Assembly: GCF_963677575.1 (NCBI RefSeq)
Contig: NZ_OY782038.1
Coordinates: forward strand, 2,669,501-2,733,500
Direction: 5' to 3'
Source of the DNA: an uncultured Draconibacterium sp.
GTDB taxonomy: Bacteria; Bacteroidota; Bacteroidia; Bacteroidales; Prolixibacteraceae
Length of the DNA stretch: 64,000 nt
This document shows, one piece after another, positions 15,997 through 24,698 of this stretch. Made by a program: the position numbers and the translations under genes. The notes below the pieces were generated by a model. It was not told the DNA's origin. It worked only from the letters and a program-made list of their open reading frames with translations, and did no database searches. The stretch's first letter is position 1. Each line of letters opens with the position of its first letter.

Positions 15997-16863
15997 CTAA
16001 TTTTTGTTTCGGTAGAATGGGAAATTCGGATCAATCCGTCCGCCACTGCCTCGTCCTCTTCCATCGCCAATTTCAAGTAGATACACAAAGCCTGCACTAA
16101 TCTGCGCAGTTAACGACAAGCGACGGTTGTAGCGTAATAAATCAACACCTTCGTTCTGTTCGTAGGTAAAATTCGGAACGCCGTCAATAATTCCGGAATT
16201 TATCACCGTGCATGTTCCGTCAATTTCAAACAATAATCGGTCGTTAATGGCATAATCAAAACCAATTCCTCCTCCTACGTGAAATGCGGGCCAGCTGTCT
16301 TGCTCGCTGTTCTTTGTTCCTCTCGAATACAGCACATCCCACTCCAAATCCGGATCGGGTAATTCGCGGTAAGTCAAATCGGTTCGAACAAGTGCCACAA
16401 CGCCGGTAAGTTTTACAAACGGTGAAAATGTTTTGTCGGGCATTAGAAAGTATTTGTAGTTAACGGCCAGGTTAAATAAACGCGTGTTGTATTCCAGCGG
16501 AGTAATAAAAAATTCATCCTGATAGTACTGAAAATAAGGAGTTAGAAAATAGTTAAAAACCGGCGGATCATCGTTAAATCCCTTGAGGTGCGAATAATCC
16601 AGCTCCACACCAAAATACGTTTTATCGGTAGCCTGAAACAGAATTTCACCTTCCAAACCTGCCGATAATTGTGATGTAAATTTTTCGCTGCTCGTGGGTG
16701 GAGAGACTAATAAAGCATCGGGATGTGGCACATCAGATGTTCCAAACTCAGAAATAAGCATACCCGAATTAGCTGCCACCCTAAATCCAATTAGCTGTGC
16801 ATTAACAGAAAAGCTTGCCACCATAAACAAAACACCGATAAAAATCAATCTTCTCACATCCAT
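15997..16863 (-). CDS. Outer-membrane beta-barrel protein (PorT/OmpW-like)
   Basis: 288 aa with signal peptide (RLIFIGVLFMVASFSVNA). The mature part alternates aromatic and polar residues in strands (SAGLEGEILFQATDKTYFGV; RLFNLAVNYKYFLMPD; HVGGGIGFDYAINDRLLFEI), typical of Bacteroidota outer-membrane barrels (PF13568-like). The last strand (LTAQISAGFVYLLEI) is followed by a Gly/Arg-rich tail. Function unknown. Single gene ending at the 15931 terminator. Confidence 0.75.
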   Translation of the reverse strand: MDVRRLIFIGVLFMVASFSVNAQLIGFRVAANSGMLISEFGTSDVPHPDALLVSPPTSSEKFTSQLSAGLEGEILFQATDKTYFGVELDYSHLKGFNDDPPVFNYFLTPYFQYYQDEFFITPLEYNTRLFNLAVNYKYFLMPDKTFSPFVKLTGVVALVRTDLTYRELPDPDLEWDVLYSRGTKNSEQDSWPAFHVGGGIGFDYAINDRLLFEIDGTCTVINSGIIDGVPNFTYEQNEGVDLLRYNRRLSLTAQISAGFVYLLEIGDGRGRGSGGRIDPNFPFYRNKN

Positions 16864-16928
16864 CTCTTTGATTTACAGCCTATAATTTAAGCCGTTTTTG
16901 TCAAAAAAGGAAACAATGTAACATAAAT

Positions 16929-18188
16929 CTATCTTCTTTCTTTTACCTGCGATGCATCAACCACCTTGTAAAGTTTATCGGCCCGGCGTATTACTTCATT
17001 TATGGGCACAGAGATTCGCTGTCCTTTTAGGCCTTCTTCCACAGGTTTTAAATCAAATCGAATTTCGCTGACATTGGATTGAAACACGCCTGTTGTTGGG
17101 CCGGTAACAATTATCTCATCACCAACTTTCAGGTTGTTGGTTTCCAACTTAAATTCGGCAACACCTATCTTTTTGAAATAATTGGTACATTTCCCTATAT
17201 ACAACTTGCGCTTGCTTGCCCTCGATCCATAGTTTTTACTCCACTCTCCCAAACGCTGACCAAGATAATAACCATCCCAAAATCCGCGGTTAAACACGGT
17301 TTGTAAACGATTGTTCCAGTCTTCCACTTTCTCGTCGGTAAACGACTCATCGAAATAAGCGTCAACAGCTTCGCGGTAACACTGTGCAACGGTTTTTACG
17401 TATTCGGGAGAACGGGCACGCCCCTCAATTTTAAGTACAGAAACGCCGGCATCAAGTATTTTATTCAGAAAATGAATAGTTTTCAAATCTTTGGGCGACA
17501 TGATGTACTCGTTGTCGATTTCGAGCTCAGCACCGGTTTCTTTATCGGTAACCGTATAAGCTCGTCGACAGGTTTGTAAACAAGCTCCTCGATTGGCCGA
17601 CGAGTTCATTTCGTGCAAACTGAGGTAACATTTACCACTGGTAGCCATACACAAAGCACCGTGCACAAACATTTCAATTTTCATCAACTCGCCGTTTGGC
17701 CCGGTAATATTTTGCTTTTTAATCTGGTCGCTGATTTCCCACACACGACCAAGGTTCATTTCGCGCGCCAACACCACGACATCGGCAAAATTGGAATAGA
17801 ATTTTACAGCTTCGATGTTGGTAATATTTACCTGCGTTGAAATATGAACTTCAAGGTTAATCGAACGGGCATACTGAATGACCGAAACATCGGCAGCGAT
17901 AACTGCCGAAACACCGGCCTCTTTGGCCGCATCGATAACTTCGTGCATTTTATCCAGTTCACCGTCAAAGATTTCCACGTTCATGGTAAGGTAGGTTTTT
18001 ACCTTATTCCCGGTGGCAATATTTACAATTTTACGGAGGTCGTCGAGATTAAAATTATTAGACGAGCGCGAACGCATATTCAGGTTTTCAACACCAAAAT
18101 AAACCGATCCGGCTCCTCCCTGAATGGCTGCCATTAATGATTCGTACGATCCTACAGGCGCCATTATTTCCACATCTCTTCGTTCCAT
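16929..18188 (-). CDS. U32-family (YegQ/TrhP-like) protein
   Basis: 419 aa from ATG at 18188 (MERRDVEIMAPVGSYESL); a -7 box lies upstream inside the longer open frame, so the later start is chosen. N-terminal TIM barrel with the peptidase_U32 pattern (KIEMFVHGALCMATSGKC, then YLSLHEMNSSANRGACLQTC) that carries the conserved cysteines, and a C-terminal beta-barrel (VGDEIIVTGPTTGVFQSNV). E. coli members TrhP and RlhA hydroxylate uridine in tRNA or cytidine in 23S rRNA; despite the name, proteolysis is doubtful. By length it is closer to TrhP (5-hydroxyuridine at tRNA position 34). Confidence 0.8.
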   Translation of the reverse strand: MERRDVEIMAPVGSYESLMAAIQGGAGSVYFGVENLNMRSRSSNNFNLDDLRKIVNIATGNKVKTYLTMNVEIFDGELDKMHEVIDAAKEAGVSAVIAADVSVIQYARSINLEVHISTQVNITNIEAVKFYSNFADVVVLAREMNLGRVWEISDQIKKQNITGPNGELMKIEMFVHGALCMATSGKCYLSLHEMNSSANRGACLQTCRRAYTVTDKETGAELEIDNEYIMSPKDLKTIHFLNKILDAGVSVLKIEGRARSPEYVKTVAQCYREAVDAYFDESFTDEKVEDWNNRLQTVFNRGFWDGYYLGQRLGEWSKNYGSRASKRKLYIGKCTNYFKKIGVAEFKLETNNLKVGDEIIVTGPTTGVFQSNVSEIRFDLKPVEEGLKGQRISVPINEVIRRADKLYKVVDASQVKERR

Positions 18189-18208
18189 TGCTTGTAAATT
18201 TTTCGGCG

Positions 18209-18216
18209 CAAAGTTA
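18209..18216 (-). promoter_or_regulatory. -7 promoter box of the U32 gene
   Basis: On the minus strand TAACTTTG fits TAnnTTTG, 20 bases upstream of the ATG at 18188. Confidence 0.6.
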
Positions 18217-18342
18217 TTCAACTTTTCCAAAGTCCGAAACTTTGAAAAGGTTATGAATCAAATTAATGAGCATCCAAACAAATATATTGTATACGCAAAA
18301 CAAGGAGAATGAACTTCTTTTTGATGGAACTTGTTTCCAAAC

Positions 18343-18368
18343 AAAAAATCCTGGAATATTCCAGGATT
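18343..18368 (-). terminator. Terminator of the rubrerythrin gene
   Basis: AATCCTGG-aatatt-CCAGGATT with a run of T on the minus-strand side, 33 bases after the rubrerythrin stop. Confidence 0.85.
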
Positions 18369-18401
18369 CTTCTTTATAATATAAAAGACTTAGTAATGCT
18401 A

Positions 18402-19055
18402 TTAATTAAGCGAGTCAATTTTAATGAATTTCTCAGAACTTGTCATTGATATTCCACAACGAGCAGGAGCTTTAGTATCGTAAGTATTACCGCAAGTTGG
18501 ACAAACGTAAAATACAGAAGGCAGTGATTTTACTGTATTGTTTTGAAGCGCAGTAAGTGCATTTTCATACAGCGGTTTGTGTTTTTGCTCTGTTTTATAA
18601 GCATACGTCAGGCTCATCAATGAAAACTGGTTGGAGGCTTTGCTGGCATTTTTGATAAAATCGGGATACATGGTTGTTATCTCGTAAGATTCACCAACGA
18701 TCGCATCTTTCAGGTTTTCACTAGTCGATTTTACCGTAAAATCGGGGGTAACTACAGGCACGTCCTGATTTCCTTGCAATAAAACTGCTTTATGATTATT
18801 GGCATGAACTTTTTCAGATAATGATGCTGCTTTAAAAAGCAAAGCAATCTCACGATACCCCTCTTCTTCGGCTTTTTTACTGTATGCCGCATATTTAGCA
18901 CTAGCTGTTGTTTCACCCGTAAAAGCGGTCTTCATATTTTCATAATTTAAAGTACTGGCATTGGATGTTTCTGAAGAAATCGTTTTACCGTTCGATTGTA
19001 ACGAAATTGCAGAAATAAGTACTGCAAAAATTGGAATAATAACTGTTCTTTTCAT
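18402..19055 (-). CDS. Exported rubrerythrin with a degenerate rubredoxin domain
   Basis: 217 aa from ATG at 19055, which gives a signal peptide (MKRTVIIPIFAVLISAISLQ). The diiron four-helix domain shows both E..ExxH pairs (FTGETTASAKYAAY ... LSEKVHANNH; AIVGESYEITTMY ... YKTEQKHKPLYENAL). The C-terminal rubredoxin-like domain has the first knuckle (YVCPTCGNTYDT), but the second is ARCGISMTS: only one Cys where CxxC is expected. Rubrerythrins reduce peroxide; export of one is unusual. A three-fold operator in its promoter matches that of the two-component/DUF2231 operon upstream. Confidence 0.8.
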   Translation of the reverse strand: MKRTVIIPIFAVLISAISLQSNGKTISSETSNASTLNYENMKTAFTGETTASAKYAAYSKKAEEEGYREIALLFKAASLSEKVHANNHKAVLLQGNQDVPVVTPDFTVKSTSENLKDAIVGESYEITTMYPDFIKNASKASNQFSLMSLTYAYKTEQKHKPLYENALTALQNNTVKSLPSVFYVCPTCGNTYDTKAPARCGISMTSSEKFIKIDSLN

Positions 19056-19116
19056 TTTTGTATTGTTTAAAATTTGTTTTACGATACAAAAATGCAACCT
19101 GCCTGTTTTAATTTTT

Positions 19117-19143
19117 CTTAAGCGATTCTTAAAATCTGCTTAA
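19117..19143 (-). promoter_or_regulatory. OmpR-type operator, three CTTAA repeats at 11-bp period (rubrerythrin promoter)
   Basis: CTTAA at 19117, 19128 and 19139 gives an exact 11-bp period, typical of head-to-tail OmpR/PhoB-family binding. The flanks also form a 12-bp inverted repeat. A matching site (ATTCTTAAAATTTGCTTAA) lies before DUF2231 at 21768. It sits just after the kinase stop and 62-88 bases before the rubrerythrin ATG. Confidence 0.65.
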
Positions 19144-19149
19144 GAAAAA

Positions 19150-20523
19150 TCAGGATGAAAAATACATAAAGAAAGTTGTTCCTTTTTCCTCATTACTAGA
19201 AACTTTCATAGATATGTCTTGGAGTGAGGCAAGTTTCTCAACAATTGAAAGGCCAAGACCACTTCCCTTTATGACCGAACTTCGGGATTCGTCGGCCCTG
19301 TAAAACCGATTAAAAATGTGAGGCAAGTGTTCCGAAGATATTCCTATACCATTGTCTTCGATAGATAAAGTTTGAGAGTTATCGTCCCAGCCAATTAATA
19401 TATGTCCGTTTTGCTTCCCGTATTTTATGGCGTTATTTACAAGATTTCCAATTATCACTTCAAGGAAAAATTTATCTCCATAAACGGTAATTTCATCCGG
19501 GAGATTAGTATAAATCCTAATGCTTTTTTCTGAAGTTTGTTTTTCCCATTTTTTCAGAACATTTGAGATAATGGAATGAAGATGGATCATTTCCTTTCGT
19601 GCATGCATTTTGCCCGAATCGATACGAGCCAATTGAAGCAACTGCTCAAGCAAGATATCCAAACGATCTACCATCTCTATGATACCGGCAATCTTTTCTT
19701 CGTAAACTTCCGGTTCCCGTTTTCTGCGAATCAACACTTCCAGAGTTCCTCGGATTGCCGAAAGCGGTGTTCTTATTTCATGAGAAGCATCACTGGTAAA
19801 TTGGCGTTGCTGCAACATGCTTTTCTCAATTCGTTTAAGCAGGTCGTTGATGGTTTGTGTAAGTTCATAAAGTTCATCTTTATACAGGGGCAGCCTAAGG
19901 AGATTTCCGATATTAGAATCATCGATTGCCGATGCTGAACTAATCAGCTCATGCACTGGTTTTATTGCACGCGAAGCAGCCACTGAAGACGTTAAATATT
20001 GAATTAACAAAACGAAAGGGAAAGAAATTAACAAAACCCAAATTAAATTATTCAGAACATTATGCGATTCTTCCCGAGAGACTGCTACGATAAGTTTTCC
20101 TAATTCGTCTCCGTTTTCATTGTTTATCGGGAAGTGTCCGAGACGAATTAATTGATTATCAATTGCTCCGTTGTAAAATGTACTATTGTCGGGCGAATAA
20201 TCAAGCAACTGATCTTCAGGAAGATTTACCGATCGGAATATTACCTTTCCTTTCTTATTGTTTATTTGTAAAAAAGTTGGGTTCACCTCTACCTGACTAT
20301 GTTCGGCTTCTTCCCATTCCGGCATTTCGTTAATAATAATTGAATCGTTGAGCCAGAAAAGATTGCTAATCACTTCATTTTTTTCAGCAAGAATGTCATC
20401 ATCGAGATGAGAGAAGGCCGTATTATAAACAACAATAAAGATGGCTCCAAAAACAAGAATTGTGGTAAAAGCCACTGCAAGTGTGTTGAAAAGGGCAATC
20501 CGGTTTTTAAATTTTAAGATCAT
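19150..20523 (-). CDS. Sensor histidine kinase (CusS/ArlS-like)
   Basis: 457 aa. Two membrane helices (about 12-32 and 160-182) flank a periplasmic sensor; a HAMP-like linker follows; H-box FTSDASHEIRTPLSAIRGTL at about 240; ATPase with N-box (IIGNLVNNAIKYGK), G1 (LSIEDNGIGIS), F-box (FNRFYRADESR) and G2 (GSGLGLSIV). Its start overlaps the regulator stop by 4 bases. Signal unknown; the neighbouring rubrerythrin suggests oxidative or metal stress. Confidence 0.9.
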   Translation of the reverse strand: MILKFKNRIALFNTLAVAFTTILVFGAIFIVVYNTAFSHLDDDILAEKNEVISNLFWLNDSIIINEMPEWEEAEHSQVEVNPTFLQINNKKGKVIFRSVNLPEDQLLDYSPDNSTFYNGAIDNQLIRLGHFPINNENGDELGKLIVAVSREESHNVLNNLIWVLLISFPFVLLIQYLTSSVAASRAIKPVHELISSASAIDDSNIGNLLRLPLYKDELYELTQTINDLLKRIEKSMLQQRQFTSDASHEIRTPLSAIRGTLEVLIRRKREPEVYEEKIAGIIEMVDRLDILLEQLLQLARIDSGKMHARKEMIHLHSIISNVLKKWEKQTSEKSIRIYTNLPDEITVYGDKFFLEVIIGNLVNNAIKYGKQNGHILIGWDDNSQTLSIEDNGIGISSEHLPHIFNRFYRADESRSSVIKGSGLGLSIVEKLASLQDISMKVSSNEEKGTTFFMYFSS

Positions 20524-21197
20524 TCTTCGTCCTCTATTTTATAACCTACTCCCCTTACGGTTGTAATGAGCGATTGTTTCCCCGGCTCATCGAGTTTTTT
20601 CCGAAGTGCATTTATATAAACATCAATTACCGAAGTATCATAATCAAAATGAATATCCCACACTTTCTCAATAATGCCCACTCTCCGGCAAACTTTTCCT
20701 TTATTTCGCAAAAAATGCTCAAGCAGAGAGAATTCTTTCTGGGTCAGTTCAACTATTTTCCCATTCTTTTTTACAATATGTTTATCGATATTCATTTCAA
20801 TCCCGGCTGCCGAAAATTGTACAGGCTGCGATTCTTGTTTCCGGGTGTGCACCCTAATTCGTGCCAGTAGCTCCTCAAACGAAAACGGTTTTCGAATGTA
20901 ATCGTCGGCTCCTGTTTCCAGACCAAAAACCACATCATCGATCGTATCTTTTGCTGTAAGAAAAATTACCGGGATGGTTTTGTCTTGCTTCCTGATGTTC
21001 CGGCAAATTTCAATTCCACTTAGCCCGGGCAACATCCAGTCGAGAAGAATAATATCGTATTCGTTTATATAGTCGAGCGCAAGTTGTTGTCCTTTTTTAC
21101 CGTTGTCGGCTACATCAACTGCATAACCTTCCTCAACAAGTCCGTCACGAATAAAATTGGCAATTGAAAGCTCGTCTTCTACAATCAGAATTCGCAT
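20520..21197 (-). CDS. OmpR/CusR-family response regulator
   Basis: 225 aa. Receiver domain at 1-120 (MRILIVEDELSIANFI; Asp about 53 in ILLDWMLPGLSG; K in YIRKPFSF) and winged-helix output domain at 125-222 (LTQKEFSLLEHFLRNKGKVC; DVYINALRKKLD; ITTVRGVGYKIE). It pairs with the kinase gene overlapping its 3' end and should bind the 11-bp-period repeats at 19117 and 21760. The order DUF2231-regulator-kinase on one strand indicates an operon. Confidence 0.92.
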   Translation of the reverse strand: MRILIVEDELSIANFIRDGLVEEGYAVDVADNGKKGQQLALDYINEYDIILLDWMLPGLSGIEICRNIRKQDKTIPVIFLTAKDTIDDVVFGLETGADDYIRKPFSFEELLARIRVHTRKQESQPVQFSAAGIEMNIDKHIVKKNGKIVELTQKEFSLLEHFLRNKGKVCRRVGIIEKVWDIHFDYDTSVIDVYINALRKKLDEPGKQSLITTVRGVGYKIEDEE

Positions 21198-21242
21198 AAT
21201 AATATCTCCAAATGTGGTTTATTTCAAAGATACTCAAAACAA

Positions 21243-21713
21243 TTAATCCTCGTTGGTGAAGTCTCCAAAATCAGGAAGAGCCAGTTCTACTCCGGCTGCG
21301 TGTTTATAAACCAACTGGCCACCGTAATAACCCGTGGTTGCAACTGATCCGGCCAATGCAGTAAACAAGATAATAAAAGCCCATTTTACCCAACTTCGTG
21401 AGATTTTAAAGTAGTAAGTAGCCACACGAAATACTGCAGTGACGATAGCAAGCCACAAGGTAACAGTTGCTGCCAGTTCATGTCGTTGAATAGGTTGCTT
21501 AAGCGGTCCCTCTTCAATTCCTTCACCGGCCATATTCCCACTTACAAAGGCTGCAATAGCTCCCAGCGCCCCTAATATCAACAATAGGGAAGCAGCAAAT
21601 TTAAACATCTCTTTTTTTGAGATCAGTCCCATTATTTCCGAGAAAAATCCTACCAACAATAAAGCAATAGGAAAGTGGATGATCAATGCATGAAAGTGTG
21701 TTGCTGAAATCAT
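21243..21713 (-). CDS. DUF2231 membrane protein
   Basis: 156 aa with four predicted membrane helices. Starts with the DUF2231 pattern HFHALIIHFPIALLLVGFFS (His-rich first helix) and has GNMAGEGIEEGPLKQPIQRH and TTGYYGGQLVYKHAAGV, also typical. Some relatives are haem- or metal-associated; function here is unknown. First gene of the operon with the OmpR-type two-component pair, behind a clear -7 box and operator. Confidence 0.8.
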   Translation of the reverse strand: MISATHFHALIIHFPIALLLVGFFSEIMGLISKKEMFKFAASLLLILGALGAIAAFVSGNMAGEGIEEGPLKQPIQRHELAATVTLWLAIVTAVFRVATYYFKISRSWVKWAFIILFTALAGSVATTGYYGGQLVYKHAAGVELALPDFGDFTNED

Positions 21714-21729
21714 AATCTAAATTTTTTCA

Positions 21730-21737
21730 CAAATCTA
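21730..21737 (-). promoter_or_regulatory. -7 promoter box of the DUF2231/two-component operon
   Basis: On the minus strand TAGATTTG is an exact TAnnTTTG match, 16 bases before the ATG at 21713. Confidence 0.7.
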
Positions 21738-21759
21738 CTAGCACTAACATTTAAGAGTG

Positions 21760-21786
21760 GTTAGTGAATTCTTAAAATTTGCTTAA
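21760..21786 (-). promoter_or_regulatory. OmpR-type operator before DUF2231
   Basis: CTTAA at 21771 and 21782 plus a weaker GTTAG at 21760 repeat every 11 bp. The core matches the operator at 19117-19143 closely (ATTCTTAAAATYTGCTTAA). It lies 23 bases upstream of the -7 box, a typical activator position. Confidence 0.6.
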
Positions 21787-21798
21787 AAAGGAGTAATA

Positions 21799-21916
21799 CC
21801 AATTATGAAAATGATTAAGCTATTTTGAGTTATTTTCAAATTGGTTAAATGCCGATATATAAAAACAAAATCATTGGGAGTGCGCGAACTAATGGCTCAA
21901 TGTTTTTAATAATTGG
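21799..21916 (-). mobile_element. MITE-like element, 118 bp, copy 2
   Basis: Reverse-complement copy of the element at 12541-12658, same length, about five differences, and also flanked by TA (21797-21798 and 21917-21918). Confidence 0.75.
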
Positions 21917-21918
21917 TA

Positions 21919-22015
21919 TTAATCCCGACTTAGTTGAGTCCATTTTTGAGTGTCAAAAATGGGTACGAAACTTCGTCGTATTAAACTATTTTGCTATTTG
22001 TGATGAATAATGCGG
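21919..22015 (+). repeat. 97-bp dispersed repeat, copy 1
   Basis: Starts TTAATCCCGACTTAG and ends GAATAATGCGG; the inverted copy at 62074-62170 differs at about three positions. It contains a hairpin, CCATTTTTGA-gtg-TCAAAAATGG. No coding potential; it directly follows a MITE-like copy. Confidence 0.75.
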
Positions 22016-22065
22016 CTCAACACCAACAGCGGAACCTGTTTTTTACCCTGCCAACAACTATTTAT

Positions 22066-22188
22066 ACCGATTAGCAATTGAGTTGAGCCTTAAAATCGCG
22101 ATACTCTTTAATGCTTTTCAATTGTCTATCGGCATTAACCATTATAATTTTAAAACTTCGCTTAAGGCTCAGTTTGAAAAATAATTGG
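22066..22188 (-). mobile_element. Diverged MITE-like element, 123 bp
   Basis: TA-flanked, begins CCGATTAGC and ends AATAATTGG like the 118-bp elements, and shares the inner segment ATCGGCATTnAACCA; the rest has diverged. It carries an inverted repeat, TTGAGCCTTAA ... TTAAGGCTCA. Confidence 0.5.
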
Positions 22189-22513
22189 TATAACATAAGT
22201 TTTGATTACATTTATTGCACTAAACAACAAAATACCCGATACATTGAAGATTTCTCTTGCAAATAGTAAGCAACAAAACAGCCAGATATATGAGATCAAA
22301 GCACTATGTGTTAACTGTTTGCACGATTGAAAGATAATAGAATGTTAGTTGCACTGTTACTAACATATACGTTATAGGGCATTTTGAAGAGGATACGCCG
22401 AATTCAAAGTTGCAATTGTGAATTTATCATAGCACATTTTAACAAAAGTTTTATCCTCTTAAATCGGCTTAACATATTATTGTTCTTAATTTGTTTTTAT
22501 AAAAAGCCAAACA
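22189..22513. other. AT-rich region leading into the cassette-like units
   Basis: No supported gene. Holds an inverted repeat ATGTTAGT ... ACTAACAT (22342-22365) and the core GTTATAGGGC (22371-22380), whose exact complement follows the next gene. Confidence 0.45.
22371..22380 (+). repeat. Cassette-like 5' boundary core of unit 1
   Basis: GTTATAGGGC. Its perfect 10-base reverse complement GCCCTATAAC is at 23733-23742, just after the stop of the thioredoxin gene. Complementary cores at the two ends of a gene unit are what integron cassettes show (R' before, R'' after). Confidence 0.6.
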
Positions 22514-23727
22514 ATGAAAAAAATTCTACTTACCACCTACATCTTATTAGGCTTTCAAATCATTTTGTTAGCACAAGAAACAGGAATCGAGTTTCGAAAA
22601 CTTGAAAACTTAGAAGAAATTAAACAAATCGCGACAAAAGAAAACAAAAACATTTTTGTATACCTTCATTATCAGGGCTGTCCTCACTGTGTTCGAATGG
22701 ATAGAAATATATTTCCAAATAACAGGTCGGGGATATTTACAATAAAGAATTTGTATGTGTTTCTTTTGATATATACACAGACAAGATAGGAGATTATTTA
22801 AATTCAGAATACCCCCAAAAAGGTTACCCCGCTTATTTATATTTTAACCAAAATATGGAGCTTACAAATATTGAGGCTGGATATAAAACAATAGACGAGT
22901 TTATTGCACTTAGAAAAAAACAAAATGATAATGAGAAAAATCCAGAGTATTACAAAAACAAAATAATCGCAGGAGATATGTCTGCTGAAACTCTGAGAAA
23001 GTATTTCAAAATGCCAACATATATTCCTGAGAGAGATTCTCTAATCAAAGTTTACAAGTCAAGTTGTACAAATGATGAATTATATTCTTTTGAAACTTGG
23101 AAACTTTTATCCGAAAATGTTTATTCAAAGCAAAGTTTTCAATTTATTGTCGACAATGAAGACAAATACCGTAAAACAGTAGGAAACCAGCAGGTAGACA
23201 GCTTTCTTATAGTGAAAAGGATATCCATGATAAATCGTTGGAGTGCTTGGTGGGGCAATGATTTGAAAAGAGCAAAAATGAAAAAAAGCCTATTGGAGAA
23301 TGACCATCCACTGAATGAAAGAATCATTCAGCAAGCAGAGTATATGTTAAGAATAGACAGAGCAACTTACAGGCAAAAATCAAAATATAAATGGAAGAAA
23401 ATGGTTAGTGCTTCTAATAAGTACTTAAAAAATGGATATAATGATTGGTATAACTATTATAGAGCTTCTTGGTTAATTCTTAATAAATATAAGAAATTTG
23501 GCACCCATGATGACCTAAGACTGGGAATTACCCTTGCAGAAAAAAGCACCGCCAGTCATAAGGAATTTATGAATATGCTAATATATGCGCAATTATTAAA
23601 TGAATCTGGACAAAAACAAAAAGCGACTAATAAAATGAAAGAAGCTTTGGAGTTAGTAAATGAGAGTTGCGAAAGAGAATACATTAAATGGGCTAATGAA
23701 AGTTTAAAAACGTGGATTAATGAATAA
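22514..23727 (+). pseudogene. Thioredoxin-fold protein gene broken by a frameshift
   Basis: The first part (22514-22724) encodes a signal peptide (KKILLTTYILLGFQIILLA) and a thioredoxin-like start with active site YLHYQGCPHCVRMDRNIF. Just after that the frame is lost; the next frame continues the same protein without an ATG (VGDIYNKEFVCVSFDIYT, DKIGDYLNSEYPQKGYPAYL) into an open frame ending at 23727, helical with late repeat-like segments. A one-base deletion near 22722 explains it; sequencing error is possible. An independent start at ATG 22855 would give 290 aa without the thioredoxin fold. Intact, it would be a periplasmic thiol-disulfide protein. Confidence 0.7.
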
Positions 23728-23732
23728 AAAAC

Positions 23733-23870
23733 GCCCTATAACACAGTACATATTGCAGGGCGGGGTTCGGTGGTACGACAACTACGGATTCTCGCATCAC
23801 AGTTCCGTGTCCTTCGGACAGGGCCCCTCTTCGAAATCCGCTACGCAACATGTACCAACCGTTGTGCTTA
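23733..23870 (+). repeat. attC-like site between cassette units 1 and 2
   Basis: R''-like GCCCTATAAC (23733-23742), then GTACATATTGC (23746-23756), a loop of about 90 bases containing a TTCG-capped hairpin (TGTCC-TTCG-GACA), then GCAACATGTAC (23845-23855, 10 of 11 complementary to the first arm), five unpaired bases, and GTTGTGCTTA (23861-23870). AAC ... GTT ends, inner arms and unpaired bases on one side match attC architecture, and 138 bases is within attC length. The core does not fully fit the class consensus RYYYAAC/GTTRRRY. Confidence 0.6.
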
Positions 23871-23893
23871 ATGATAAAGACCCAGAAGTATAA

Positions 23894-24640
23894 ATGAAAC
23901 ATAATTCAAAAATATTTATTGATAATGGAATAATTATTTATGCTGGAAAATCATCTGAAACTAAAATGCATAAACACTATGCCATACAAATTGGAATTAT
24001 ATTAAATGGGACCTATCGGATATACGTTGAAGATAAAGAATATAAGAATGATAATTTTATTATATATTCAAATATTCCACATAGACATATCTCAGATAAT
24101 GGAGTATTACTATCTATATTAATAGATCCTACAACAGATTTAGGTAATGCTTTGATTAATTTGTATTCCCCACCTTGTCAACCGATTTATATTTCAGCAG
24201 AAGCTTTAATTGAGTTACAAAATGAATTGTTAGACAGTAATCTGTTAATTGAAAATCTGGAACATAGAATATTTAAACTTCTAAAGTTAATACCAACAAA
24301 AAGGACAATAGATAATCGTATAGCTGAATTAGTTGATAAAATGGATTCTATGAATGCCTTTGATACAAATTTAGATTATTTAATTAAAGACATACCATTA
24401 TCAAAAAGTAGAATTCGATTCTTGTTTAAACAACAAACGGGCCTATCTATTCAACGATATATATTATGGATTAGAATAAAAAAAGCTATTAACTACATTA
24501 TGCAAAATAAAAGTTTATCGGAAGCTGCTTTTTTAGCCGGATTTGCTGATTATTCTCATTTGAGCAGAGTCATTAACCAAATATCTGGATCTACATTGAA
24601 AACAATCTTAAATGACAGTTATTTCGTTCAAGATTTTTAG
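23894..24640 (+). CDS. AraC-family transcriptional regulator
   Basis: 248 aa. N-terminal cupin-like sensor (MHKHYAIQIGIILNGTYRIY; SNIPHRHISDNG) and C-terminal double helix-turn-helix at about 160-240 (LSKSRIRFLFKQQTGLSIQR, YILWIRIKKAINYI, SLSEAAFLAGFADYSHLSRV). Very AT-rich codon use unlike the core genes. It lies inside cassette-like unit 2 with the HXXEE protein gene downstream, which it may control. Confidence 0.85.
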   Translation: MKHNSKIFIDNGIIIYAGKSSETKMHKHYAIQIGIILNGTYRIYVEDKEYKNDNFIIYSNIPHRHISDNGVLLSILIDPTTDLGNALINLYSPPCQPIYISAEALIELQNELLDSNLLIENLEHRIFKLLKLIPTKRTIDNRIAELVDKMDSMNAFDTNLDYLIKDIPLSKSRIRFLFKQQTGLSIQRYILWIRIKKAINYIMQNKSLSEAAFLAGFADYSHLSRVINQISGSTLKTILNDSYFVQDF

Positions 24641-24652
24641 ATTTCAACACTA

Positions 24653-24660
24653 TACTTTTG
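24653..24660 (+). promoter_or_regulatory. -7 promoter box of the HXXEE gene
   Basis: TACTTTTG fits TAnnTTTG and lies 38 bases before the ATG at 24699, so this gene has its own promoter after the AraC gene. Confidence 0.55.
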
Positions 24661-24698
24661 CAGACAGAAAACAAAGTATAACACATTAAATATCTATT

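Noticed and set aside
22384..22605. Small protein before the thioredoxin gene
   Set aside because: It overlaps the clear signal-peptide start of the thioredoxin gene in another frame and has no domain signal.
23733..23870. Simple transcription terminator
   Set aside because: The stem arms are about 90 bases apart with no T-tract, and the end cores match those of neighbouring units.
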